Source of the DNA: Rhizobium sp. Q54
GTDB taxonomy: Bacteria > Pseudomonadota > Alphaproteobacteria > Micropepsales > Micropepsaceae
Length of the DNA stretch: 64,000 bases
Assembly: GCA_945882615.1 (NCBI GenBank)
Contig: CAMCWK010000003.1
Span: 1 to 64,000 of the forward strand
Direction: 5' to 3'
Numbering within the stretch: the stretch's first letter is position 1; each line of letters begins with the position of its first letter. The position numbers and the translations under genes were made by a program. Under the pieces are notes generated by a model. The model had not been told where the DNA came from and did not search any database. It worked only from the letters and a program-made list of their open reading frames with translations. This document shows, piece after piece, positions 56,175-64,000 of this stretch.

Positions 56175-58427
56175 CTAGAAAAAGCTCACCGGATCAACGT
56201 CCACCGCGACGCGCACGGAGGCCGGCACTTTTCTACCGGCCAGCCAGCTTTTCAGATAGGCCTGCACGTCCACGCTCTTGGCCGCCTGCACCAGCAGCCT
56301 CTCGCGGGTCTGGCCGCGCAGCAGCGCATAAAAGGCCGGCGTCGGCCCCCACACTTTCACGTCCCGGGCATTGGGCGCGCACTTGCCCAGCTGGCGGGCG
56401 ATCTCGCGCACCGCTTCGCCGTCATAGCCGCTGACCACCAAGGCCGCCAACCGGCCATAGGGCGGCGCGGCATAGGCTTCGCGCGAACTGCGCTCCTGTT
56501 CATAGAAGCCGTCGCGATCCCCGCGCGCCAGCGCCTGCATCACCGCATCTTCGGGATTGCGGGTTTGCAGCAGCACCAATCCCGGCTTTTCGGCGCGTCC
56601 GGCGCGGCCCGATACCTGATGCAGCAATTGGAATGTGCGCTCGCGGGCGCGCAGGTCGCCGTCACTGCCGCCCAGATCGGCATCCACCACCCCAACCAAA
56701 GTCAGCTGCGGAAAATGATGGCCCTTGGCGACGATCTGGGTGCCGATCAGCACGTCGATCTCGCGCCTGGCCATGGCGCGGATCGCGCCTTGGGTTTCGG
56801 CGGGGCCCTGCAGGATGTCGGACGAGGCGATGGCAAAGCGCGCCTCGGGAAAGAACAGTGCGAACTCCTCCGCCACCCGTTCCACGCCCGGCCCGCAAGC
56901 GATCAGCGTGCCCGTCTCGTGGCATTGCGGACAACTGGACGGCATCGGCAGCTGATAGCCGCATTGATGACAGGCCAGGCGCTTTTTGTATTTGTGCTCA
57001 ACCAGCCAGGCCGAACAATGCGGGCAGGTGAATTTGTGGCCGCAGGCTTCGCACAGAGTGAGCGGGGCATAGCCGCGGCGGTTGAGGAACAGCATCGCCT
57101 GCTCGCCCGCCGCCAAGGTGGTTTCCAGCGCCGCGCGCAGCGGCGGCGACAGCCATTGCGCTTTCTTTTCGGCATCGGGCGCGTCGTGCCCCGCGAGCGT
57201 CAGCGAGCCATTATCAACACTTCGCCGGAGATCTATCAGCCGGACTTCGGGCATCTGCGCCACGCCATGGCGCGATACCAGTTTCAAATGGCTGTAGCGG
57301 CCCTGCCCGGCATTGACGAAGCTTTCCAGCGACGGGGTGGCGCTGGCCAGCACCACCGGACAGTTCTCGATGCGGGCGCGCACCACCGCCATGTCGCGGG
57401 CGTGATAGATGGCGCCTTCCTGCTGCTTGAAGGCCTGTTCATGTTCTTCATCGACAATGATCAGGCCCAGCTCGGGGAAGGGCAGGAATAGCGAGGAGCG
57501 CGCGCCCACAATCACCCGCGCCTCGCCATTCATCACAGCTCTGTAAGTGCGGCGGCGTTCTTTCTGCGAAAGATCGCTGTGCCATTCGGCGGGTCGCACC
57601 CCGAAACGCGCGGCGAAGCGTTCCAGGAACTGCACCGTCAGCGCGATCTCGGGCAGCAGGATCATCACCTGCTTGCCACTTTCCAGCGCCGCCGCGATGG
57701 CTTCGAAATAGACTTCGGTCTTGCCCGATCCGGTGACGCCGTCCAGCAGATGGGCGGAGAATTTCGCGTCCGTCACCGCGTCGCGCAACGATGTCGCGGC
57801 GGCGGATTGATCCTCACTGAGCTTTGGTGCGGCGAAAGATGCTTCCGGTTGCTTGAAGGGCGCGAACTCCGGCAACTCGGTCGGAATCAGCGCGCCGGCG
57901 GTGACCAGCCCGCGCACCACCGCGGCCGAGACATTGGCGTCCTCCGCCAATCCCGTAACGCTGCGCGCCAGCCCGTCGCTCGCCACTTCCAGCGCCCGCA
58001 CCCGCGCCGCCGACATGCGTGGCGGCGTCACGCTGCCGCGTACATAGGCGATGCGCTTGGTTTCCGGCTCGAACGCGCCGCGCGACCGAAGCGCCATCGC
58101 CAAAATCGCGCCGGGCGGGTTCAGGGTGTAGTCGGCCACCCAATCAATGAAGTCGCACAGTTTTCCCGGCAGACGCGGTGCGCCATCCAGTGGCACCGCC
58201 TCCTTCAACCGGTTGTCGCCGACCGTGCCCTCGGCCTTGCCCCACACCGCGCCCAGAACTTCGCGGTTCCCCAGCGGCGCCGCCACCAGCGTGCCGCGCG
58301 GTGCGTCCACGCCCGGCGGCAGTTTGTAGTCATAGGCGCCGGCCAGCGGCAGCGGCAGCAGCACGCCGACGGTCCTTTTGGGCTGGATTTCCGCATGCGA
58401 AGCGGGGTTTAAGCGGGCGCGTATCAT
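56175..58427 (-). CDS. priA: Primosomal replication protein N' (helicase PriA)
   Basis: A 750-residue 3'-5' helicase that restarts stalled replication forks. The N-terminal DNA-binding domain ([20 protein letters not shown]) is present. The Walker A loop is [20 protein letters not shown] and Walker B is [11 protein letters not shown]. The zinc module has four CxxC pairs ([30 protein letters not shown]). Helicase motifs V and VI ([25 protein letters not shown]) follow. Length and order are normal. Confidence 0.97.
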   Translation of the reverse strand: MIRARLNPASHAEIQPKRTVGVLLPLPLAGAYDYKLPPGVDAPRGTLVAAPLGNREVLGAVWGKAEGTVGDNRLKEAVPLDGAPRLPGKLCDFIDWVADYTLNPPGAILAMALRSRGAFEPETKRIAYVRGSVTPPRMSAARVRALEVASDGLARSVTGLAEDANVSAAVVRGLVTAGALIPTELPEFAPFKQPEASFAAPKLSEDQSAAATSLRDAVTDAKFSAHLLDGVTGSGKTEVYFEAIAAALESGKQVMILLPEIALTVQFLERFAARFGVRPAEWHSDLSQKERRRTYRAVMNGEARVIVGARSSLFLPFPELGLIIVDEEHEQAFKQQEGAIYHARDMAVVRARIENCPVVLASATPSLESFVNAGQGRYSHLKLVSRHGVAQMPEVRLIDLRRSVDNGSLTLAGHDAPDAEKKAQWLSPPLRAALETTLAAGEQAMLFLNRRGYAPLTLCEACGHKFTCPHCSAWLVEHKYKKRLACHQCGYQLPMPSSCPQCHETGTLIACGPGVERVAEEFALFFPEARFAIASSDILQGPAETQGAIRAMARREIDVLIGTQIVAKGHHFPQLTLVGVVDADLGGSDGDLRARERTFQLLHQVSGRAGRAEKPGLVLLQTRNPEDAVMQALARGDRDGFYEQERSSREAYAAPPYGRLAALVVSGYDGEAVREIARQLGKCAPNARDVKVWGPTPAFYALLRGQTRERLLVQAAKSVDVQAYLKSWLAGRKVPASVRVAVDVDPVSFF

Positions 58428-58487
58428 GGGTTAGAATGGGGTACGCCCCGAGTTTCCCCAAGGTCAATAAATAAGGTCCGCTGTCCC

Positions 58488-59141
58488 ATGAAAATCTTCC
58501 TCGACACCGCCGATGTGGCCGAAATCCGCGAATATGCCGCCAGCGGCCTGGTGGATGGCGTCACCACGAACCCTTCGCTGGCCGCCAAGACGGGCCGCGA
58601 CTATGTCGAATCGCTGAAGGAAATCTGTTCGGTGGTGCCCGGCGCGGTAAGCGGCGAGGTGCTGGCCACCGACTATGACGGCATGATGAAGGAAGCGGCG
58701 ATCCTGACCAAGATCGCCAAGAACATCGCCGTGAAAGTGCCGTTGACCTGGGACGGGCTGAAGGCCTGCGCCGCGCTGGCCAAGGACGGCACCATGGTCA
58801 ATGTCACGCTGTGCTTCTCGCCGGTGCAGGCCTGGATGGCCGCCAAGGCCGGCGCGACGTTCATCTCGCCCTTCATCGGCCGCGTCGACGATGCGGGCGA
58901 AGACGGCATGGGGCTGATCCGCGACATCCGCACCGTCTATGACAATTACGGTTTCAAGACCGAAATCCTTGCGGCTTCGATCCGCAGCATCAGCCATGTG
59001 CGCGAGTCGCTGTTGGCGGGCGCCGATGTCGGCACCATGCCCAGCGACATCTTCAAGAAGCTGATCAGCCATCCCTTGACCGACAAGGGCCTGGCCGCCT
59101 TTGTCGCCGATGCCAAAAAGGCCAACGTCGTCATAAAGTGA
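58488..59141 (+). CDS. tal: Transaldolase (small, TalC/fructose-6-phosphate aldolase-like)
   Basis: A 217-residue class I aldolase of the pentose phosphate pathway. N-terminal [34 protein letters not shown] and [16 protein letters not shown] (Schiff-base Lys in the VKVP motif) are characteristic, as are [15 protein letters not shown] and [15 protein letters not shown]. The short form (about 220 residues) is the TalC type. It starts 60 nt from the divergent priA, and its stop overlaps the GTG of xerC. Confidence 0.95.
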   Translation: MKIFLDTADVAEIREYAASGLVDGVTTNPSLAAKTGRDYVESLKEICSVVPGAVSGEVLATDYDGMMKEAAILTKIAKNIAVKVPLTWDGLKACAALAKDGTMVNVTLCFSPVQAWMAAKAGATFISPFIGRVDDAGEDGMGLIRDIRTVYDNYGFKTEILAASIRSISHVRESLLAGADVGTMPSDIFKKLISHPLTDKGLAAFVADAKKANVVIK

Positions 59142-60055
59142 GCGAAAGCGCCGACGCTCTTCGCAAAAGCTGGCTGCAAATGCTGGCGCATGAGCGCCGC
59201 GCCTCGCCCAACACCTTGCGCGCTTACGGTGATGACGTGGCGCGCTTTATCGGTTTCCAGGCCCAACATGTCGGCGGCGCGGTGACGGCCAAGGCGCTGG
59301 CCAAGCTGAAGCCCGCCGACATTCGCGCCTTTGTTTCCAGCCGCCGCAGCGAAGGGCTGGGCGCGGGCGGGGTGCAGCGGGCGCTGGCGGCGGTGCGCAG
59401 CTTTTACAAATTCCTCGCCCGCGAAGGCATTCTGGAAAATGCTGCCGCCCGCTCCATCCGCACCCCGCGCGTGCGCCGTCCGCTGCCGCGCCCGCTGACG
59501 GCGGTGGATGCGGTACGGGCGATTCAAGAAGCCGGCGAACACAATGTCGAATGGCTGGGGGCGCGCGATGCCGCCCTGCTGACGCTGCTCTATGGCGCAG
59601 GGCTTCGCATTTCCGAGGCGCTGGGCCTGAAGCGCGGCGACGTGCCGCTGGGCGAAAGTCTGACCGTGGTCGGCAAGGGCCGCAAGGAACGCAGCGTGCC
59701 GATGCTGCCTTTGCTGCGCGAAGCGCTACAGACTTATGCCGACAAAATCCCCTTTACCGGCGCGCCGTCCTCGCCGCTGTTCCTGTCGCGGCGGGGCCTG
59801 CCGATGAGCGCGCGCGAAGCCCAGGCCCTGATGCAGAAACTGCGCGGGCGGCTGGGTCTGCCTGAAAAAGCGACACCTCATGCCCTGCGCCATTCCTTCG
59901 CCACCCATATCCTGCAGGGCGGCGGCGATCTTCGCAGCGTGCAGGAATTGCTGGGCCATTCCTCCCTCTCCACCACCCAGATTTACACGGCCATCGAGAC
60001 CAGCCAGTTGCTGAAAACCTATGAAAATGCGCATCCGCGCGCCAGACGTGGTTGA
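59138..60055 (+). CDS. xerC: Tyrosine recombinase XerC
   Basis: A 305-residue recombinase of the XerCD system that resolves chromosome dimers at dif. The core-binding N-domain ([20 protein letters not shown]) precedes the catalytic domain. The catalytic Arg is in [10 protein letters not shown], Lys in [10 protein letters not shown], the HxxR in [11 protein letters not shown], the His in LLGHSSL, and the nucleophilic Tyr in [11 protein letters not shown] 59138 overlaps the tal stop. It could be XerD by sequence alone, but XerC-like [20 protein letters not shown] fits better. Confidence 0.9.
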   Translation: MSESADALRKSWLQMLAHERRASPNTLRAYGDDVARFIGFQAQHVGGAVTAKALAKLKPADIRAFVSSRRSEGLGAGGVQRALAAVRSFYKFLAREGILENAAARSIRTPRVRRPLPRPLTAVDAVRAIQEAGEHNVEWLGARDAALLTLLYGAGLRISEALGLKRGDVPLGESLTVVGKGRKERSVPMLPLLREALQTYADKIPFTGAPSSPLFLSRRGLPMSAREAQALMQKLRGRLGLPEKATPHALRHSFATHILQGGGDLRSVQELLGHSSLSTTQIYTAIETSQLLKTYENAHPRARRG

Positions 60056-60152
60056 GGGCGTGGTTGAGGGCGCGGCTGATATTGCGCGCGGTTTGCGCCG
60101 CAGCTAGGCTTCCGGCGGCTGTAAATGGGCGTTCGCCCGCTGGGGAGTATTC

Positions 60153-61403
60153 ATGAAAAAGTTGATCTGTGCCGCCGCGCTGTTGTGCGGCGCCGTGCCG
60201 GCATTCGCGCAGCAGCCCGATGGGTTGATCCTGCCCAAGGGCTTCCACGCCCAGGTGGTGGCCGACAATCTGGGCCCCATCCGCCACATGGCGCTGCGCG
60301 GCAACGATATCTATGTCTCGACCCGCCACGGCGCGAAGGCCCCTTCGGTCGGCATCATCGCGCTGCGCCTGGCCCCCGATCACACCGTGCTGCAAAAGGC
60401 CAATTTCGGCGTGGGCACCGCCGACCAGGGCACCGGCATCAAGGTGTGGAAGGGCCACCTCTATGCCGCCTCCGGCACCCAGGTTCAGCGTTTCGCGCTG
60501 GACGACATGCTGGTCCCTACCAAATCTGAAGTGATCGTGGACGGCATCACCCCCAGCAATCATCCGCTCGCCTTTGACGGCAAGGGGAGCCTGTATGTCT
60601 CGATCGATGGCGGCGGCGGCGCCAACAACTGCCCCGACCCGAAAAATCCCAAGGAAGCCAAGCCCAAGGGCCTGATGCCCTGTCCGCTGCTGGCCTTCCG
60701 CGGCGGCATCTGGCGCTTTGACGAGGCCAAAGCGGGGCAGAAGCCGGCCGACGGCGAACATTTCGCCACCGGCATCCGCAATTCCAGCGCGATGGACTGG
60801 CGCCAAGGCGACGGCCTCTATCTGACCAATCACGGCCGCGACGGCACCTTCAAGGGCTGGCCCGAACTTCTGACCCAGGCCGATGACGATGCGATTCCCG
60901 ACGAGATGTTCAAGGTGACCAAGGGCACCGACATGGGCTGGCCCTATACCTATTGGGACGGCGTGAAAAAGGCGCGCCTGACCGCGCCCGAATATGGCGG
61001 CGACGGCAAGGCGGTGGTGAGCGATGCGAAGTACGCCAAGCCGGTGGCGGCCTTCCACCAGCTGCGCCCCGCCACCCTGGACATGACCTTCTATAGCGGC
61101 ACCCAGTTTCCGCGTTCGTATCGCGGCGGCGCGTTCCTGGCCATGCATGGCGGCAACGATCCGGTGGCGGTGCCGGGCGGGCGCAAGGGCTATAACGTGA
61201 TGTTCGTGCCGTTCGCGGGCGGCAAGGCGGGAACCCCCATCGCCTTCGCCGAAGGCTTTGCCGGCCCCACGCCCGAGCACAAGCATATCAAGCAGGCCAC
61301 CTACCGCCCGGTGGGCGTGGCGGTGGCCCCCGACGGCGCGCTGTTCGTCGCTGATTCCAACAAGGGCCGGATTTGGCGGATTTCCTATACCGGCAAGCCC
61401 TGA
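60153..61403 (+). CDS. Sorbosone/soluble glucose dehydrogenase-like beta-propeller protein
   Basis: A 416-residue periplasmic protein with a signal peptide (MKKLICAAALLCGAVPAFAQ). The repeats LAFDGKGSLYVSIDGGGGAN, EHFATGIRNSSAMDWRQGDG and VGVAVAPDGALFVADSNKGR are typical of the six-bladed propeller of PQQ-dependent sugar dehydrogenases (GDH-type/sorbosone). Several catalytic and PQQ-contact positions (GIRN, DMGWPY) look conserved. The substrate is unknown and PQQ use is not certain. The gene is followed by tRNA-Thr. Confidence 0.88.
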   Translation: MKKLICAAALLCGAVPAFAQQPDGLILPKGFHAQVVADNLGPIRHMALRGNDIYVSTRHGAKAPSVGIIALRLAPDHTVLQKANFGVGTADQGTGIKVWKGHLYAASGTQVQRFALDDMLVPTKSEVIVDGITPSNHPLAFDGKGSLYVSIDGGGGANNCPDPKNPKEAKPKGLMPCPLLAFRGGIWRFDEAKAGQKPADGEHFATGIRNSSAMDWRQGDGLYLTNHGRDGTFKGWPELLTQADDDAIPDEMFKVTKGTDMGWPYTYWDGVKKARLTAPEYGGDGKAVVSDAKYAKPVAAFHQLRPATLDMTFYSGTQFPRSYRGGAFLAMHGGNDPVAVPGGRKGYNVMFVPFAGGKAGTPIAFAEGFAGPTPEHKHIKQATYRPVGVAVAPDGALFVADSNKGRIWRISYTGKP

Positions 61404-61475
61404 TTAAGGGGTTTGGGGCTAGCTTAGGCGTTGCGCCGGGGGGGCGGGATCAGTAGTTTCCGCCACCAACCGGAA

Positions 61476-61551
61476 GCCGCCTTAGCTCAGTCGGTAGAGC
61501 ATCGCATTCGTAATGCGGGGGTCGCGTGTTCGAGTCACGCAGGCGGCACCA
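61476..61551 (+). tRNA. tRNA-Thr (anticodon CGT)
   Basis: A 76-nt cloverleaf: acceptor GCCGCCT/AGGCGGC, D-arm GCTC...GAGC, anticodon loop TTCGTAA with anticodon CGT (reads ACG, Thr), and T-loop TTCGAGT. The 3' CCA is encoded (61549-61551). It lies at the boundary between conserved chromosomal genes and AT-rich accessory DNA. Confidence 0.97.
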
Positions 61552-61587
61552 TTAAAAAAGCCCGCGCGGAAGCGCGGGCTTTTTTAA
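61552..61587 (+). terminator. Intrinsic terminator after tRNA-Thr
   Basis: TTAAAAAAGCCCGCGC pairs perfectly with GCGCGGGCTTTTTTAA around GGAA. It has a six-T tract on the plus strand and a matching one on the minus, so it can act in both directions. Confidence 0.95.
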
Positions 61588-61588
61588 T

Positions 61589-62106
61589 GCGTGGCTAGCG
61601 TCAGCGTAGCCACCCCTGAAGCCAATACTAAATGGCGCCGCAGTCCTAGGGAGACGTCCGCAGTTTGAAGCGCGACGATGTAGCAGCCCGCATCACAGCC
61701 TAAAGAATTCGGGAGCTTGGAAAACTCGTTATGCGAAGTGAACCGTACTGAGGAAACGATTCGAACGATCCTCACTCAGTCAACTACTCGGGCCAGTTCT
61801 CTTTCACGACGTACCTCTCAAAAGATGCCCTCGCATCTAATAACGCCCGAATTAACACTCCTCTAACACCCACATACAACAGATTTATAAGCCTTTGTTA
61901 ACAATCACCTATTTTAACGTTTTCGGCCGGCATCGAAAACCCACGCCGCTCCGATGGAACTTTTAAGGCCTCGAGAGCTTGACTATGACATATCATATGA
62001 TATGTAGATGCAGGCGGGGTCCGGGGGATGGGCGACCACAGTGATCATATGATTAAAAATTTGCCGGGGAAGCTGAAGCGGCCGCCCCACCCAAGTGACG
62101 GTCTGA
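61589..62106. other. AT-rich intergenic stretch at start of an accessory region
   Basis: About 500 nt without a convincing gene. Base composition shifts clearly toward AT from about 61.8 kb (runs such as AACAGATTTATAAGCC and TTTTAACG), unlike the GC-rich DNA to the left. A minus-strand frame of 63 codons at 61584-61775 has no recognisable features. The right end holds the promoter and operators for the downstream operon. Confidence 0.6.
61979..62053 (+). promoter_or_regulatory. Promoter with paired ATCATATGAT operators before the toxin-antitoxin-like operon
   Basis: TTGACT (61979-61984) and TATGTA (62001-62006), 16 nt apart, form a good promoter. A perfect 18-bp palindrome ACATATCATATGATATGT (61988-62005) covers the spacer and -10. 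The core ATCATATGAT recurs at 62044-62053, 52 bp away, about five helical turns. Autorepression by the downstream HTH protein is inferred from the layout. Confidence 0.65.
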
Positions 62107-62469
62107 ATGCTCTCCTACCTAACGGATCCAGCGGAATGTGAACTTTTGGCGGCCCTTTGTGAGGAGCCTTCCAAACGCCGCGTGTTTATCAACGACGCCA
62201 TTCAGCGTTGTCGCTGGCACTACCACTTGGTGTTCGTACCCGGCACCGACCAAAAGTTCACCGAACCGGAAAGTTGGGATTACGTTTCAGGTCTCATTCG
62301 AAGGAAAGAAGCTATCCGCGTGGTCAAACTGGATACCCCGTATGGAGACATCGGGTTTCAAATGAAAATCGCTTTAGAAAAAAACCGACCTGAACTTTAC
62401 ATCAAGCTGGCGCTCAATAAAAAGCGCACATTCATCATCGGGCGCAGCTTCCACTACAACGACGAATAA
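62107..62469 (+). CDS. Putative toxin of MqsR/BECR-like type (tentative)
   Basis: A 120-residue protein. The C-terminal block ELYIKLALNKKRTFIIGRSF, then HYNDE, resembles the closing strand of MqsR (VYLKITVIHDVLIVSFKEK) and related small toxins. The rest (VFINDAIQRCRWHYHLVFVP) is unfamiliar. It is followed after 27 nt by an MqsA-like antitoxin gene, and toxin-first order is that of mqsRA. MqsR toxins are mRNA interferases cutting at GCU; whether this one is active is unknown. Codon use is less GC-biased than in the window's core genes. The ribosome binding site is weak. Confidence 0.5.
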   Translation: MLSYLTDPAECELLAALCEEPSKRRVFINDAIQRCRWHYHLVFVPGTDQKFTEPESWDYVSGLIRRKEAIRVVKLDTPYGDIGFQMKIALEKNRPELYIKLALNKKRTFIIGRSFHYNDE

Positions 62470-62496
62470 TCGCGTACCATGCGCGGGAGAGTTCCA

Positions 62497-63048
62497 ATGA
62501 AAGATAAAATTTCCAACGTAACTGAATGCCCAAACTGCGGGGAGAACTCGGTAAAATTTAGAGACGACACACAGCTTTTCCCTTTCGATAGTGATGGGAA
62601 GCTTATCGAGTTGAGCGCCGTTGTACCGGTTGGACATTGCGAAAACTGTGGCATCGACTTTACTGATGAGCGGGGCGAAGTTCTTCGTCACGAAGCTGTT
62701 TGCGCGCACTTAGGAATATTTTCGCCACGAGAGATCGTTGCTATCCGGAAGCGCCTGAATCTAACGCGCAGCGCAATGGCAGAAATAACAAAAATCGGTG
62801 AGGCATCTCTTGCGCGTTGGGAGCGTGGCGTCGGCATCCAAAATGGCGCGATGGACCAGTTGTTGTACCTGCTCAGCAAGGAAGGAAACCTAAATAGGTT
62901 GCGCGCCCGAAATTGTCAGGCAGAAGTCGACCAAGGTCCCAAGCCTGCCAGCTCCGCGTTGATATATCGCTTTCCACATCTGAAAGGGCGGCTAGAAGCT
63001 GCCGAAGCTGAAGCAAAAGGCTTCACGCTAAACGTTAAGACTGGGTAG
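62497..63048 (+). CDS. MqsA-like antitoxin: zinc finger plus HTH
   Basis: A 183-residue protein. Two CxxC pairs (C11/C14 in TECPNCGEN and C48/C51 in HCENCGIDF) make a YgiT/MqsA-type zinc finger. A helix-turn-helix follows (IFSPREIVAIRKRLNLTRSA, then MAEITKIGEASLARWERG), close to the MqsA DNA-binding region. The C-terminal 55 residues are additional to MqsA. ATG 62497 has GGGAGAGTTCC upstream and is preferred over ATG 62479. It ends 4 nt before the next ATG, so the ATPase is in the same operon. It is the natural candidate to bind the upstream palindromes. Confidence 0.85.
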   Translation: MKDKISNVTECPNCGENSVKFRDDTQLFPFDSDGKLIELSAVVPVGHCENCGIDFTDERGEVLRHEAVCAHLGIFSPREIVAIRKRLNLTRSAMAEITKIGEASLARWERGVGIQNGAMDQLLYLLSKEGNLNRLRARNCQAEVDQGPKPASSALIYRFPHLKGRLEAAEAEAKGFTLNVKTG

Positions 63049-63052
63049 CCGG

Positions 63053-64000
63053 ATGTATTCAACTACATTCTATTCCTATAAAGGCGGCGTTGGCAGAACG
63101 ACGGCTCTCATTAATGTTGCCGCCGAACTATCGCGGCGTGGGCGTAAAGTTCTTGTCGTGGACTTTGACCTCGAGGCACCAGGCATTACTTCGTATGATT
63201 TTTGTGCAAAGGCGGCCACAACCCCTGGTGTGGTGGACTATATTTGCGAGTACATCAAAACTTCGACAGCCCCTTCGATCGATAGATTTATTCATAAATG
63301 CTCTTTGGCATTTGAAGGCGATGCTCTGGATTTGTGGGTGATGCCCGCTGGTCTCCAAGATAAAAAATACAAAGCGCGGCTTCATAGTATCAATTGGGCG
63401 CGGTTGTATGCTGAGCAATCAGGCTACCTACTCTTGGAAAATCTCAAGGCTCAGTGGGCTGAAACGATTGAGCCAGATTATGTGCTGATTGATTCTCGAA
63501 CCGGCCACACAGATGTTAGCGGGATTTGCACTCGTCAACTCCCTGACGCCGTAGTCTTTACTTTTAAACCCAACCGCCAGAATTTGACCGGTCTCAAGCA
63601 GATTGTTGAAGAGGTTAGCTCGGAAAAAGAGGGGCCCCGAAAGAAAAATATTTATAAGCACTTCGTCGCTTCTGATGTGCCGCGTGTCGACGATGAGCAC
63701 AAAATCCTAGAGAACACTCTTGCGTTGTTTAAAGCCGAGCTCGGCTACAAGAAGCGAAATACCGTCTACCATTCAGACAGTCTAGATCTCGTGGATCAGG
63801 TTATATTCACTCTGGGTCACCGTCGTACTCGTCTGGCGCAAGATTACGTCAAACTTACAGACGCAATTATAATGCAGAACGCGGAAGATGCGGATGGCGC
63901 GCGCGCCTATCTGTTAGATATTCGGAAAAACCGCACTCAGCATTCGTGGTTGAGCATCACCGGTCGCCTCACTGTCATTGAAGAAAATCATCCGACTGAT
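63053..64000 (+). CDS. MinD/ParA-type ATPase, 5' part (runs off window)
   Basis: Open for 316 codons to the last base, with no stop, so the gene continues beyond the window. The N-terminus FYSYKGGVGRTTALINVAAE is a deviant Walker A (KGGVGR-T-T), followed by VLVVDFDLEAPGI (switch/Walker A' region), and YVLIDSRTGHTDVSG (Walker B-type). Residues up to about 280 fit one MinD/ParA fold; the last 35 residues start another region. ParA-like ATPases with the VDxDLEAPG block often sit at the N-terminus of larger multidomain proteins. It is not a plasmid partition locus on present evidence: no parB or parS-like sequence is seen. Its role with the two upstream genes is unknown. Confidence 0.83.
   Translation, partial: MYSTTFYSYKGGVGRTTALINVAAELSRRGRKVLVVDFDLEAPGITSYDFCAKAATTPGVVDYICEYIKTSTAPSIDRFIHKCSLAFEGDALDLWVMPAGLQDKKYKARLHSINWARLYAEQSGYLLLENLKAQWAETIEPDYVLIDSRTGHTDVSGICTRQLPDAVVFTFKPNRQNLTGLKQIVEEVSSEKEGPRKKNIYKHFVASDVPRVDDEHKILENTLALFKAELGYKKRNTVYHSDSLDLVDQVIFTLGHRRTRLAQDYVKLTDAIIMQNAEDADGARAYLLDIRKNRTQHSWLSITGRLTVIEENHPTD

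Noticed and set aside
59138-60055. Phage or island integrase instead of XerC
   Set aside because: The protein has XerC length and motifs, GC-rich codon use like its neighbours, and is coupled to the transaldolase gene, so it is not linked to the island at 61.5 kb.
61584-61775. 63-codon minus-strand frame after tRNA-Thr
   Set aside because: It starts at AT-rich sequence without a ribosome binding site, overlaps the tRNA terminator edge, and shows no domain or conservation cue.
63053-64000. Plasmid or chromosome partition ParA
   Set aside because: No parB follows in the visible part, no parS-like palindromes occur nearby, and the gene is coupled to a toxin-antitoxin-like pair. The assignment stays open until the 3' part is seen.

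Overview
The window reads as high-GC chromosomal DNA of an alphaproteobacterium. The evidence is a SenC-RegB-RegA redox trio, MmcB, a PmtA-type phospholipid methyltransferase, an NDUFS6-type zinc-finger peptide next to polA, a HIG1-type small membrane protein, a lysine/alanine-rich H1-like protein, and a dnaK promoter of the alphaproteobacterial RpoH type. A genus cannot be fixed from this; a lineage near Rhizobiales/Caulobacterales/Micropepsales is plausible. No rRNA, CRISPR array or insertion sequence was seen. Three tRNA genes are present: Arg-CCG, Ala-CGC and Thr-CGT, all with encoded CCA.

Layout. 1-5 kb: rplT (cut by the edge) and rpmI, a small ribbon-helix-helix protein, a soluble HisKA_2-type kinase, VanZ-like protein, mscL, msrB, an H1-like protein and a LysR regulator divergent from a WrbA-like quinone reductase. 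5.8-12.4 kb: a DsbA-NhaA fusion, tRNA-Arg, a DUF2817 peptidase divergent from a VanX-like dipeptidase, and a CHASE2/cyclase-like protein whose catalytic residues are missing. 12.5-19.2 kb: tRNA-Ala, yggT, folD, senC-regB-regA, PAP2, yjbR-like gene, mmcB, hisB. 19.5-31.5 kb: metK, trmB, then the conserved translation/RNA cluster rimP-nusA-ylxR-infB-rbfA-truB-rpsO-pnp. 31.5-45 kb: a 2OG oxygenase, cobalamin adenosyltransferase, zinc-finger peptide and polA, a large unknown protein, a MoeB/ThiF-like protein divergent from pckA, pmtA, dnaK-dnaJ. 45-61.4 kb: tspO, methyltransferase, M20 peptidase, maeB divergent from mutS, usp, HIG1-like, leuC, glycosyltransferase, priA, transaldolase, xerC and a sorbosone/glucose dehydrogenase-like protein. 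From tRNA-Thr onward (about 61.55 kb to the end) the DNA becomes more AT-rich and carries an apparent accessory island.

Two layers stand out. First, intergenic spaces contain many palindromic elements of several families. One family differs between two copies by compensatory stem changes. Another sits directly before both trmB and truB. Similar palindromes lie inside the trmB and ylxR reading frames, where they appear to encode extra peptide. Second, the last 2 kb hold a three-gene operon: an MqsR-like putative toxin, an MqsA-like zinc-finger/HTH antitoxin, and a MinD/ParA-type ATPase that runs off the window. It lies behind a promoter overlapped by a perfect palindrome and follows a tRNA gene. 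This is the best candidate here for an undescribed, possibly defence-related system, but its function is inference.
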